From contig JAPFFF010000023.1 in assembly GCA_039105265.1 (NCBI GenBank), forward strand, positions 682,001 to 746,000: a stretch of 64,000 bases of DNA, in the 5' to 3' direction. The notes beneath the pieces are model-generated. The model had not been told where the DNA came from and ran no database searches. It saw only the letters and a list, made by a program, of their open reading frames with translations. Made by a program: the position numbers and the translations under genes. Positions 10,302 to 22,038 of the stretch are shown here, one piece after another (positions within the stretch are counted from its first letter, which is position 1; each line of letters opens with the position of its first letter). This DNA is from Tritrichomonas musculus (taxonomy: Eukaryota > Parabasalia > Tritrichomonadida > Tritrichomonadidae).

Positions 10302-10546
10302 TAGGTGGGCCACCAATAAATCTTTTTAACTTTTGCTCCATTAGATAGATTACATATAATAATAAAATAAAATATTAATTATAGTTCATAAATATTAAAG
10401 ATAAGGTTTTTATGAATTATTTAAATTAACATATTTTTTTTGTAAACTATTCAAATAGTATTGATAAAATCTTTCAAAAATATTTGAAATAATTTTCTCA
10501 AAATATAAAAAGATTTTAAAAATCATTAGACCTCTTAGTAGGCTGG

Positions 10547-10772
10547 TTAAGGTTCAAATCCAGTACGTTTAAAATTGATAAGAAAATCGTTAAAAAATTG
10601 AGATAATGCCCCTCTCAGAAAAAGTTTAGTATTTCTGAGTAAATTTCGATGATTCTGAGGTTTACATTTGACACTTTATCGTAAAAATAATTGAAAAAAA
10701 AAATTTTATGTTTTTTTATATCACATATCATTTTAATTTGCTGTTATTTAACGTACTGGATTTGTACCTTAA
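10547..10772. repeat. Inverted repeat, 23-bp arms
   Basis: Arms at 10547-10569 and 10750-10772 match as reverse complements with one mismatch; the core is CAAATCCAGTACGTT. The 180-bp spacer has no frame. Probably a small MITE or the ends of one. Confidence 0.7.
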
Positions 10773-11240
10773 TAAAAATTGGAAAGCTCCATGAATTTAT
10801 TCAATTTTTGAAGCAAATCTTACAAATTTAAATGGAAAACTTTTTTAAAGACCAGAATTCAATATCACTGACTTTTTTAAAGACGACGATCATTTTTATT
10901 CAATCAGATATAAATCCTTTATTTTATATAGATGAAGATATATGATTTTTGCAAAATAAAATTTTATAACAATTAAAATATTTATTTCCTTTTGCAACAT
11001 TACTAGTTGAAAATGTTTCTTTACAGTTTTAACAAACTTATAAGACAAAAAACTTTCTTTTATCATTGGTTAATTCGTTATTAATAATATAATTATTAAA
11101 TATGTATTTATCTTCTGCCATCACTGTTTTCATTTTAGAAAAAAGGTATTCTAATATTTGTAAATATATTCTATCTTTCAATTGTAGATGTTTTTTTTTT
11201 TTTTGAGAAGAAAAATTTGATAAAACTCATAGAAACGGCC

Positions 11241-11466
11241 AATCTACCTCTTAGTTAAGAAAGGTGACCGTTAATTTATTTGTCTCAAAGTTCGTTAAAA
11301 TTCTATCCAATTTTGTTATCTTCTCTCAAACTTTGTTAGGATTTTGAGAGGAAAATAAAATTTTTAATTTGTAAGAAGCATTCAAAACATAAGGAAGTTT
11401 GAAATAAAATAACGAACTTTGAGACAAATAAATCAACGGCCACCTTTCTTAACTAAGCGGTCTATT
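11241..11466. repeat. Hairpin-type inverted repeat, 57-bp arms
   Basis: Arms at 11241-11297 and 11410-11466 pair with about five mismatches (core TTAGTTAAGAAAGGTG, then TTTATTTGTCTCAAAGTTCG) around a 112-bp spacer. Likely a MITE. Clear target duplications are not seen. Confidence 0.75.
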
Positions 11467-12779
11467 CAATTTATATAGGAAAATTTCATTTATTAAGAAT
11501 AAAAATATCTATTTTAATTTTAAATTAATTGTTTAATTTAATTTTGTTTAAAGTTATATCTTGTTGATTATAATCAAAGACAAAATATAAAAAGAAATAA
11601 ATGATTTTTTCTTTACCGAAAATTTTGAATATAACAATTGAAGAATACTATAAAAACTCGTTTTGAAAAAGTTAGAAATAATTATTTATTTGATTATAAT
11701 GATTTTGTATATTTTTTAGTATATGCTTTATTATAAAATATTTTAAAATATTATTTACTATTATATTTATTTATATAATATTATAATAAATATATATTAT
11801 GTTTATATCTATTTAAATCGCTATATTTATAATTTTATTAAAACTTGTTTTTTTTTGAAATTTTAAAAATTCAAATAAATATAAAAATATTTTTATTTTG
11901 ATTATATTTGCTTTTTAAATTTAAATTGAAATATCTCATTTGTATATATTATTAATATATAATTATATTATGAAATAAAATTATTAATATAGATTACTTA
12001 AATTTTAAATTAAGATATAGTTTTTTCTAAAAATATTAAAATTTCAATAATGGAAAAAATATAAAAAATAATTGAAAGCTATTTTTATAAATTGAGAGAA
12101 AATTGAATAAAAAAAAGCTGATTTTATTTTTTTATGATTTTTTAATAAAGGTCCGATATTCTAGGATATATATCTGATTTTAATTTACCTTTATTTATAC
12201 CAAATTTATTGTTTGACCGTTTATAATTTCTTACCAAGTGGCTCCAAAATTGAATCATTCCGTTAACTAATTCAACTTTTTGAATATGTTTTCCCAACTA
12301 ACTTTTATCTTTGAAGTTATGTTATAACTAACTATATCAATAAAAAGCCTGGGCGATGAAGAAACTAAATATCAAAAAAGAAAACATTAAATTTTTTTAT
12401 ATAATTCTGAAAATTAAAAATACCATTTTTTTTTGACTTTTTAGAGAAATCTATAAATTATTTTATATTGTTTCCAGATCATTCTTGATGTATGACATAG
12501 ATAATATCATAAAATAATAGAAATATGTATTTTAATTCATTTGAACTTGTGATATTGCATATCATGTAATAAAAAAAAAAGCTGATGAATATTAGTTCAA
12601 AACTTAATTTAACAACTGCATCCTATCATATATGTGTTATATAAATATATATTATGAAATTGCTGAATAATTCTTAAAATTCGAGGAAAAAACGAACTTT
12701 TTTAAAGACAAAAAAAAAAGTGGCCCACCTATATTTTTGCCGGGGGGTTCGTAGTTGAATTACATCAAATACTATTGAT

Positions 12780-13541
12780 AAATTTTCTAAATCTGTGCTC
12801 GATTTCATGAGGGAACATGATATCATATATACTACAACAACCGATAACAATCATAACAAGTTAGGTATCATAAATAGATTCATGAGAACAATCAGAGATA
12901 TGAAAGCTAATGAACCAAACAATGATATACTAACCTTAGTCGAATCCTATAATGATATGCCTCACAGATCTCTTAATTATAAGTCTCCCAATGAGATAAC
13001 AGAAGAAGATGAATTAGAGTATATCAATAAGATTAAACAACAAGTTAATCATTATGACTTCAAACCTGGTGATAAAGTTAGAGTAGTTCTCGATAAGAGT
13101 CCTCTAACAAAGCATCGTTCGAATCTATCTAAACAATCTTATATCATCGACTCCAAAGATGGTAATTAATTCTTGATACGTTCTAATGATGGATCTGTAG
13201 ATACCATCCCCCACAATAAACTTGTGAAAGCAGCCAATAATGTTCCGTTAGCAACATCTATTAAGTCTGGTAAGAGAGGTATCGTTAAAGTAATTCGTTC
13301 ATATAATAAGAAGAGAGATACATATTCAATCACTAATGAAATGCCTGATCCGCATAGCGGAGTTTGCAAAGCAAACAATTCAAATGTGAAGGATACTATC
13401 AAAGCTAAAAATATGAGAGAAGGTCATCCAACAAAATTGTCAACTATTGAACGTCAGTACTGGTTGAACGTCGCAAAGCGACCTGAGGACAGAAGTACAA
13501 ATCAAAATAGCCTACCAGATCAAATAAGGAAGTTCATTTAA
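12780..13541 (+). pseudogene. Polinton integrase, C-terminal part (fossil)
   Basis: Part of the Polinton fragment. It shows the end of the retroviral-type integrase core (NRFMRTIRD, then HRSLNYKSPNEI) and a C-terminal DNA-binding segment starting FKPGDKVRVV. The first part of the integrase is missing. Confidence 0.75.
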
Positions 13542-13551
13542 CTTTCAATAA

Positions 13552-14396
13552 ATGGCTGATTCACAAATTAAGAAAGTGGAAGATTCGTTACGAAAGAATC
13601 AAAGAGATATTGAAATGGCTTTGATTAAACCACTTAGTCCTGAGTATCCGTTCTCATCAAACGGTATCTATTTCCTTATAGGTAAGATGGGAGCAGAGAA
13701 ATCATTCTGGATATGGAGACATATTATGATAACAGAGAGATTATTTACAAAGCCCTACTACAGTAAGATCATATTCTGTTCTACATCAGGGAAGCTAGAT
13801 AAGACAGCTGAGGTGTTATCCAAAAATGTTAAAACCACTATCGAATACATTAAAAAAGAGAACCTACTTCCATATCTTAAACGTCATCTTAGACGTAAAC
13901 TCAAGTACTATGCAATGGTGAAGCATGTCCTATCCTGAATGGTTGAAACGAATGAAGAAATGGCTCGTATCATTTCGAAACATTCCTTGATGGAAATTGA
14001 AGACAGAATCGCTTACATAGCATTAAAGCTCGTTCAATACCAGACTACTTCATATCCATACAACACATTACTCGTGCTTGATGATGCTGCGGATACTCTT
14101 TTCTGAAGAATAGAAACAGCGAACTCTGTCGATTACTTACAAAGACCCATCACTTTAATCTAACGTGTATTATAGCTGTACAGACATTACGATTCGTTCA
14201 TCTAAATGTTAAGAGACTAGCGACAGATATCATCTGTTATAGCAGGTTTAGTAAAGAAGATTTCACATCAATGCTTCAATAAATACCTAACAATCTCGAT
14301 ATCAAGTCTACGACAACTGAATATCTAAATCATAAAGGTCAACATGATCGGTTTATCATCAATATCACTGCCAACGAATCACATTTCGAGCAATAA
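13552..14396 (+). pseudogene. Polinton packaging ATPase (fossil)
   Basis: Part of the Polinton fragment. The Walker A region reads GKMGAEKS and the context fits the FtsK/HerA-type packaging ATPase of this family. Broken. Confidence 0.65.
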
Positions 14397-14423
14397 ATGA
14401 GTATGTTTTTGTGACTTAGAAAC

Positions 14424-14825
14424 ATGGGATTCAAAAGTTTCATTACTAGTGGATGGAATAGACTTAAAAGTGATGTTCATCAAGGACTCATTGGAGCCAA
14501 AAACGTAGCACATCGAGTATGGAATGCAACCAAGAAAGGGCTCATTGGAGCTAAGAATTATGCTATAGGTACTGTATTACATGCGATAACACCATTCGTG
14601 ACAGCATTCAATCCTGCTTTAGGAGCTATTACGTCAACAGGTGCCAACATATTCAGTCACATGCCTAAGGGTTCCGTTACTGACAAGCTCATGAAGATTA
14701 GAGAACAGTTCGCGCGTGGAGAATTAAAACCAGGTGGGTCATCATCAGCTCAAGCATCAGTAGATTCACGAAAGAAATCAAATAAGCGATCAAATAATAA
14801 TGTGATCCCATTCAGAGGTCTTTAA
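14424..14825 (+). other. Polinton small basic protein (reads whole)
   Basis: Part of the Polinton fragment: 133 residues, basic, with an Ala/Gly-rich middle and a Ser/Lys-rich tail. It reads whole. I do not recognise its role; the position after the ATPase matches small accessory genes of Polintons. Confidence 0.6.
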
Positions 14826-15251
14826 TAAATCATAAATGAGTTCCAGAGAACCACACGCTATTTACGGAAGCAAAAGTACGATGTAATGCGTATAGATCTA
14901 GTAATTCAGTTATCATATCAGGTCCAGGTACTATGTATAATGAAATCACTAGACCGAGATCTTCAACGAAACAATATCATGAGAATACTAATACATATGC
15001 TGTAACATCGCCATATATCAAGACTCGTAAATCTAAACCCAAAACACGTAATAGTTTATAATTGAATTTTTAGAATTGAATAGAAGAGAAAAAAATCTCA
15101 GAAAAATATATTTGATTATATCTTCAAAAATGAGGCACTATGATATTTATAAATCATAATTATGATTTATTTGTAGAGTAAATTTATTTTAATTACATTT
15201 TATATACCAGAAAAAACAGTTTATTATGATATTTGTAGAGTAGATCTTTAC

Positions 15252-15878
15252 ATGAATACCGCCGAAAAGGCATTGCACTTGGATAAAAGAGCTACCTCGA
15301 TATACTTTTTGATGAAAAAGGAAATTAAAGATACTATATTTGACTAAAAGGAATACGAAAACGTGTTATTCTCAAAAAGTGCAATGGGGATCACAGTTGA
15401 AAAAATATATGAAAAGATGTACTAAGGGGAATGTATGACATTTGATTTGTTAGATGGTTCGAAACGTTGTTTGAAGAAATAAATGAAGTTCTATTATATT
15501 TGGCAACTTTGGTTAAACTATCTTTTTTCCAAAGAAAAAGGACAGATAAGCCCAGAAGAATTTGAAAAACAATTTCAAAATCTTTTAAATATGGTTGAAA
15601 TTCCTTTGGTAAATAATGAATTTGAATACTTTTGGCAAGATATGAGAAGTGACGAAGATTTATGTATAATAGTAGAGATTGCAATCTGGCTACTCAACAT
15701 TCCATGCTCAGAGGCCGCAATTGAGCTCCTTTTTTCACATTTAAAGTACTTATTTGGATTAAGAAATACTCTTACTTCCCCAATTGATAATACAAGAAAT
15801 TCTCTTCAACCTTTTATCATTTTAACTAATCTACAGAACTTACAAAACGAACTTGTTGAATTATCCAAAGCAGAATAA
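15252..15878 (+). pseudogene. hAT-family transposase relic, C-terminal dimerisation region
   Basis: One frame runs from 15252 to the stop at 15876-15878, interrupted by three in-frame TAA codons. The last 131 residues (from 15483) are open and hold the hAT C-terminal dimerisation signature: WLLNIPCSEAAIELLFSHLK. The part upstream of 15252 is not recognisable. hAT transposases move by cut-and-paste and leave 8-bp duplications; I could not find the ends of this copy. It is a DNA-transposon fossil. Confidence 0.7.
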
Positions 15879-16733
15879 ATTTTTATATCCTCAGCTCCTA
15901 ACTGTCATATGTCCAGAGATTTTTTTATTATAGTCTTTTCATCTCATATATATATATATATAGATAAATTAAGATTCAAATGACAATATTCTCCTTTTCT
16001 ACTTATATTAGATGGTCACACAAAACTGGAAAATCTCCTTTATTTGGATTTATTTTGGAGATTAAACATATCAGTTTTAAAAATACAAGTTCAATATAAG
16101 TTATCCCTTAAAAAGTTCTTTTTCTAAGAAATTTGAAAAATTATTAAATAATGATATCATTACCTTCACTGGCAGTAAAAAAATAATAAGTAGCAGTTAA
16201 AGCATTGGTTTTGATATGGAACACTGTTGCAACCCCAATAATGACAGAAACCTAAGCGAAGAAAACAGGGATATTTCCATAAAATAAAAACAAAGTTCTT
16301 AATTCTATATTTGTATTCGAACTTTCAGAAGAATAAATACGAAGATATGAAGAAAGACAAAAAAGAAATGAAAACATATTAAATATTTCAGAATTGATAT
16401 TTCTGAAATATCAGAGAATATGTTGTCGAAATTGCCACTAGAATGAAAAAACGCCACAAAAAAACTGCCGAGCTGGTATGTCCAGATAATATTGCCAACA
16501 TTAAGAAAATTCTCGTCTAGGCAGAAGGAGATGAAAGTTCAACTTCATTGTATTCATTTGTTTTGTGCAAACTATGCTATTATCCAACTAATATATAAAA
16601 GATGAAAAATAAGTATTTATTATTTATACAAAATTACTTTTTTGCTTAGTAACTATATTGTTTATTTATTTTAGGCTATTTTACTCACTTTAATTTACCT
16701 ATTTGACACAAAAGCTGGAAATAATTAGTATTA
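15879..16733. other. AT-rich stretch, decayed sequence
   Basis: No usable frame. A less AT-rich patch at about 16200-16560 looks like old coding DNA (fragments of basic peptides on the plus strand) but I recognise no family. An (AT)n run sits near 15950. Confidence 0.4.
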
Positions 16734-16773
16734 TTATTTGGAGGAGGACTGTTGAAATTTTGTTTTTAATATA

Positions 16774-17049
16774 CTAATTATATTTAGTAAGTAAAAAATA
16801 CCAAAATAGGGATAAAAAGAAAGTATACTTCCCATGCTTTCCTGAGCAATATTGTTTTTTGTCTTCATAGGAACAATTTGGTTGAACAGTGGCATCAACA
16901 GTATAGTAGCAATCTTTGAAATAGTCATCTTTTGAAATTCCATTTCTTTTGATTATTGCATATACATGGAATATAAACTTTGAGGATACCTTCTTATTCT
17001 GTCTTGGTTCAATTGGGGACATTGTCAAATGAAGAGAGGCATTATACAC
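16774..17049 (-). pseudogene. Fragment of an IS5/ISL2-like DDE transposase
   Basis: A short open stretch on the minus strand carries VDATVQP followed by YEDKKQYCSGKHGKYT. This resembles the first catalytic Asp region of DDE_Tnp_4 transposases (pattern DxTxxPIxRP..QxxYYSGKxKxHT). The signature is degenerate and the rest of the protein is missing. Family assignment is by pattern memory only. Confidence 0.4.
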
Positions 17050-17719
17050 TTCAAATATATATTACAAAAAAGTTCATTTTAAAAGTTTTTTCAAAATGTA
17101 AAAAAAAAAAAAAAAATTGTGTTTTTAATGGTAAATTGGTTAATGATAATAGATACTTTTATATAAAAAATCATAAATCTTTAGAAATATGATACCCAGA
17201 CAAAATAAACTGAGATGACAACTATTGATATTTCTGTACGTGCATTTTTGAAAAATAGACGTGTTTGAATCAGCCTCTATTTGGGGGACTGGAGTGGTAT
17301 GCTTTTCCATGAACATTAATTGGATTATAAATGATCAATTTCCATAGCCATCAATCTTCCACATTTATAAACTGTTTACAATTTGACGAGAATTAAATTG
17401 AATGCAATTGAAATGAAATACGTTTTTTCAAAAACTTTTTATATATGCATAAAAATGTTAAATATTCAATTATGTTCTCGTCAGATTGGAAAAAACGAAT
17501 TTTAATAAGAAAGGCATCCTAGTTTTTAACATGGTTTTATTTAAACTTATTAGCTTTTTTTTCCAAATATTGCTATCAAACTTTTCCAAAAATAATAAGA
17601 GAGTACCAAAATAATAAAATCAATGTAAACACAATTTAAATGTTATTTTTTTAAATGAAAACAACGGCGAAAAAAAAATTAAATCGGTTACAATGTTTTT
17701 TAAAAGTGGTGTATCGTGA

Positions 17720-18704
17720 AGAACATTTGAAACTACAATGTTTTGCTTTGAAATATTGTTCCTTTAATTCTGCTTGTATTGACTCGCCGTGGTTATTGAT
17801 AACTAGATGGAGACGCTGATAAAAAGAAGAAACTAAATTATTTATTTTGACTTAGCTTATTTCATTCCAGGTTATAATTATTACTTTTTTTAAATCTTCT
17901 ACAGTCTGAGGTTTGGTTTTTTCTACAATCATCTTTGAAGCAATTATATTTTCAATATATTTTTCACTGTCAATTGATCCTTCCACAATCAACAACTCTG
18001 ACTCGAAATTTATTCAAATAGCTGCATAAATCATAACAGATAGAGCAAACTTGACTTGGGAGACGATAGCAGTGTCATTTCTCTCTCCGTACCTCCTCCA
18101 TACCCACTGCTTATCGTCTCCAAGTACAAATCGTGATTCATCACTGAAATTGATCTGTAATAAATCTATTTTTTTTTTTTATTGTAATACATTGTCAATA
18201 AAGTATTTGAAAAGGAAACACGATATTTTTTTTGATCTTCGTTTAATAAATGTGAATGTTGAGGAGGTTTATATTGATATCTCATTTGAGCACAACCATT
18301 TGAAACTGATGATTTTGAGATATTAATATTCATCTCTTTTTAAAATATTGAGTTTCATTTGCTCTAAAGTAACATGGGCGTCTTTCATAATTGAATTATG
18401 AATCCTGGCTAATACTTCGGGTAATATTTTTGTTGGTTGATGATTTAATGGTTTTGGAATTGTCCTAGTTTTTTTTGTATTCTTGAATGACTCTGCATAT
18501 TTTATTTGATCCAAAATTAAAAGCATTAGTGATGCTTCGAATTGAAAATCCATGAGTGTGAGCAAAAACAATTTTTGCTTCTTCTGTTGTTTTCGGAGGG
18601 AATTTATAATGTTTAAGAAAGAGAGCCTTACTTAATGAAGATAGCATTAAAATTTTCAAATTTTTTTTTTTTTGAATTCTAATTGAAAAAGTTCGATTCA
18701 TCAT
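17720..18704 (-). pseudogene. Tc1/mariner transposase relic
   Basis: Minus-strand fragments in order: a helix-turn-helix N-terminal part (18465-18704, with SITNAFNFGSNKICRVIQEY), a linker (18323-18571), then the catalytic core near 18000-18160 reading FSDESRFVLGDDKQWVWRR with GERND and KFALSVMIYAAI, and a tail near 17720-17880 (WNEIS, then RLHLVINNHGES). This order is that of Tc1/mariner DDE/D transposases. The frame shifts several times and has stops, so it is dead. An inverted 11-mer, CAATTTGACGA, at 17379-17389 (plus) and 18739-18749 (minus) may mark the ends of the element. Confidence 0.75.
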
Positions 18705-19163
18705 CCGTCTTTCAAATCAATTCAAAAAGTGGTGTTTTCGTCAAATTGGAAATTGTTTTCTAATAAACTGATAATAATCAAAATACCTTTATCTAACCAA
18801 TCCTTTATCATATTTAAATCACTTTTCATTGTAGTAAATTGCTAATATAAGTATTATTAAAAACCAATATGTTTATTGTTTTCTCTGAATCAGGTCATGA
18901 ACTCACTTCATAAGATTGTTAGTATATGATATACTTAAATGCATTGGCCGATAAGTTCAAATATTGTATACAAACAATCTTATATTACATTAAAGGAACA
19001 ATTGTTTGTATAGGGCTAGCATGAAATAATTTGGAATTTTACTTGAGAAAATAAAAATTTTTTGATTTTTCTAATCAATTTTGACAAAAATAATAAAAAA
19101 ATTTCAAAAACAAAAATTTTTCCGCAGAAATTATTAGCAATTTTGATAGAAATATTTTTTTAG

Positions 19164-19234
19164 CGAAAACGGTTTTCAATATAACGAATTTATTATGGCA
19201 TTGTTCGAAAACGGTTTTCGATATAACGAATTTA
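19164..19234. repeat. Short direct repeat
   Basis: GAAAACGGTTTTC followed by ATATAACGAATTTA (one base differing between) occurs twice, about 43 bases apart, at the inner edge of the left terminal repeat. Confidence 0.6.
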
Positions 19235-20644
19235 GTCCTATCTCTTGAGAAAAAAGTACAAGCAAAATGAATAAAATTGAAATCAATTTCCCTCAGAGGC
19301 ATATCAACCAAAAAAAAGCTCTCAAAAAGTGAAAGTAGAAAATAAGATAAGTCCAATTATAAAAGATTAATATAAAAAAGAAGAATGTATTTATGATCTT
19401 TGGAATCCAATTATTTAGTTTGTACAATAAAAATTAATAGTTTTTAGGTAAAAAACATCAATTTTGATTTTTTATTTTATCCACTCTATAGAAATATAAG
19501 ATCCAAGATTATTTACATTTATAACTTAATAATATTAACAAATTACTAATGGTTTTTATGATTACTCTATACGTTCTTTAAATATCTAAACATAAAACGT
19601 CTTATTTTCAAATAGCTGTGATACTAATCATATTTCATTTTTTAATCAAAATAAAACAGCCATTTTAATAATTATATTGGAATTTTCTTTTATACGTTTC
19701 AATATACACTAATATTATACTTTCAATTCAATTGATAGTTCATTGAAAAAATAAAATATAATTAGTTCTCAAAATATGATTTTTAGAGGATTTATAGAAC
19801 TTATGATAAATTCATTTCATTTTACTTTAAAATTATATAAAAAAAATTTTGAAATAAATCATTTTTTATTTTTACCGATCGAACTTTTTCAAATAATTAT
19901 ATTTTAAATAAATATTTGAGAATATTAGAGCAGAGATTTATTTTGTTGATTAATAAAAATTATATACTTCTTTATTAAAAATCAAATAATGATTTTACCT
20001 ACTTTATAAAATCAAAATAAAATATTTTAAAATATTTGTTTTAAATTTTTTGTGATATGCAAATATAATTACTTTTATAAATTTATAATTAATATCTAAG
20101 TATATTTATATCATAAAATTAATTTTTGATAATTCAGTTTCCAAGTTATAAGTAAAACTTATTTATTCTTCTCAAATTGAAAGAATATTCAATTAACCAT
20201 CTCTCAAATTGAAAAGCTATTCAATAAAAATTCTCTCAAATTGAAATGGTATTCAATCTTGATCTTATCAAAAATGAAAGAGAATTCATTTTTCAATATA
20301 TCAAATTTGAATACATCTACTTTTTGAATTGAAGATATTGAGTTAAAAATGATGATTTGAATGAAAACTAAAAACTGTATAGAAGTTTTCGTTTGCTCAA
20401 GAGGAAAAGTTTTAATATACATCATTTAAATCTTATATTATCATTTTCAAAAAAATTTATCGAGTAGAATTTTGGTTGACATGCCTCTTTTCCCTCAAAT
20501 ATAAAATTCTATCGATAAAAATAATTTGTAATATGGAATTTAATTATTTCTAAATATATTGTTGCAACAATTTTCTTTTTATTTTCAAGAAAATTAATAT
20601 AAATTGCAGTTATAAAAAATATTATTAGATATTTAAATATAATT

Positions 20645-21631
20645 AGACTTGTTAAAAGTCCGGGACAAATGCACTTTTCATGGACTTTTTGTGGACTCGG
20701 GACTTGGCGTGGACCTAACAAACCTTGTCAATTTATTTTTATTTTATATCTCAAAAAAGAACTCATTTTATGCATATATTTTATAGTTTATTTGTTTATT
20801 TATTTTTTTTGTTTATTTAAATAGAAAAGTAGTAACTAATATGAGTAAATTATATTTGAATGTTTTTAATCATAAAAAAAATGTCATAAACAATTGAAAG
20901 AATTTTGGAAATCTTGGCAGATGGACCAAAATATTTCAAAGAAATTTTATAATTCTTTTATTTTGTGAAAAAATAAAAAATGCTAAAATAATTGAAAGAA
21001 TTTTATTAGTCCTGGCAGATGGACCAGTGTATTTCAGAGAAATTTTTAAACATTTTATATTTTGTGAATAAAAAAAAAATGCTAAAGTAATTGAAAGAAT
21101 TTTATTAGTCCTGGCAGATGGACCAGTGTATTTCAGAGAAATTTTTAAACATTTTATATTTTGTGAATAAAAAAAAATGCTAAAAAAATTGAAAGAATTT
21201 TTGAAGTCCTGACAGATGGACCAGATTATTTCTGAGAAATAATAATTCGATCATTTATTTTGTGAATAAAAAAAAATGCTAAAAATATTGAAAGAATTTT
21301 GGAAGTCCTGACAGATTGACCAGTGTATTTCAGAGAAATTATAAATAATTTTTATTTTGTGAATAAATAATAAAATGCTAAAAAAATTGAATGAATTTTG
21401 GAAGTCCTGACAGATGGACCAGTGTATTTCAGAGAAATTATAAATTATTTTTATTTTGTGAATAAATAATAAAATGCTAAAAAAATTGAATGAATTTTGG
21501 AAGTCCTGACAGATGGACCTATGTATTTCAGAGAAATTATAAATTATTTTTATTTTGTGAATAAATAAAAAATTCTAAAAAAAATTGAATGAATTTTGTA
21601 AGTCCACAGGTCCATGGACTTTAACAAGTCT
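20645..21631. mobile_element. 987-bp non-autonomous element with 10-bp target duplication
   Basis: The ends are AGACTTGTTAAAAGTCC on the left and its near-exact inverse GGACTTTAACAAGTCT on the right. AAATATAATT lies directly outside both ends (20635-20644 and 21632-21641), a perfect 10-bp target-site duplication. This fits a Mutator-like element. The inside is a satellite array rather than genes. Because it sits within the 5.7-kb element, it inserted later. Confidence 0.8.
20830..21600. repeat. 98-99-bp satellite array inside the 987-bp element
   Basis: Seven copies of a unit containing GACAGATGGACCAGTGTATT. The AGATGGACC core (one copy AGATTGACC) lies at 20919, 21017, 21116, 21214, 21313, 21412 and 21511, so spacing is 98 or 99 bp throughout. 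Units become more alike towards the right end. Confidence 0.9.
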
Positions 21632-21839
21632 AAATATAATTTTAAATTAAGCAATCTTAATCTGATTTATAAAAAACTAAAAATTTAGTATAGTCATTAA
21701 TAATATGTTAAATTAATTATTTCAAATAAATTATTATTTATTAAATACTAATAAATCCATCTCTAAGACTAACTTCATCTTGTGGATGAAAAATTTTTTT
21801 ACTTAAATGAAATTTGAAGGTAGACTTTTTTTTGGACAA

Positions 21840-21897
21840 AATCGGCACCTTTTACAATAACCGTTTTTTGTAAAGTCCAAAATCGGCACCTTTTACA
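21840..21897. repeat. 17-bp direct repeat
   Basis: AATCGGCACCTTTTACA occurs at 21840 and 21881, 41 bases apart, within the 5.7-kb element. No function is apparent. Confidence 0.7.
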
Positions 21898-22038
21898 TCA
21901 AATAAACATTCAAAATCAATTTTTTACAAAAATGAAAATAAAAAAAATAAAATAATTATATATAAATGTTTATTAAAATAGAATTATGATAATATTTGGA
22001 TTAGTTTTAATCTATTTTTTATATAATTATGAATAATA

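Larger units (their letters stand above)
10302..12731. mobile_element. 2.4-kb non-coding element with inverted ends and 9-bp target duplication
   Basis: The ends are TAGGTGGGCCAC on the left and its reverse complement GTGGCCCACCTA on the right. The 9-mer TATTTTTGC lies just outside both ends (10292-10300, one base from the left end; 12732-12740, abutting the right end). A 9 to 10-bp duplication is typical of Mutator-like (MULE) elements. No transposase frame is seen inside. Two smaller hairpin-type inverted repeats are nested in it (10547-10772 and 11241-11466). Its right edge touches the Polinton fragment. Confidence 0.6.
12735..15062 (+). mobile_element. Polinton (Maverick) fragment, broken fossil
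   Basis: A 2.3-kb fragment of a Polinton with genes in the order integrase, packaging ATPase, small basic protein and the beginning of another small protein. It is richer in G+C than its surroundings and uses codons unlike the host genes. Polymerase B, capsid proteins and terminal inverted repeats are absent from the window. It is dead, with several breaks (on the order of five or more). The proteins are still easy to recognise, which suggests a fairly recent decay. Its left edge coincides with the right end of the 2.4-kb inverted-repeat element. Confidence 0.8.

Noticed and set aside
10535-10571. tRNA-like B box GGTTCAAATCC
   Set aside because: No A box at the right distance and no cloverleaf; the match is part of an inverted repeat.
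20830-21600. 98-99-bp repeats as a CRISPR-like array
   Set aside because: The whole unit is repeated without unique spacers, so it is a satellite.
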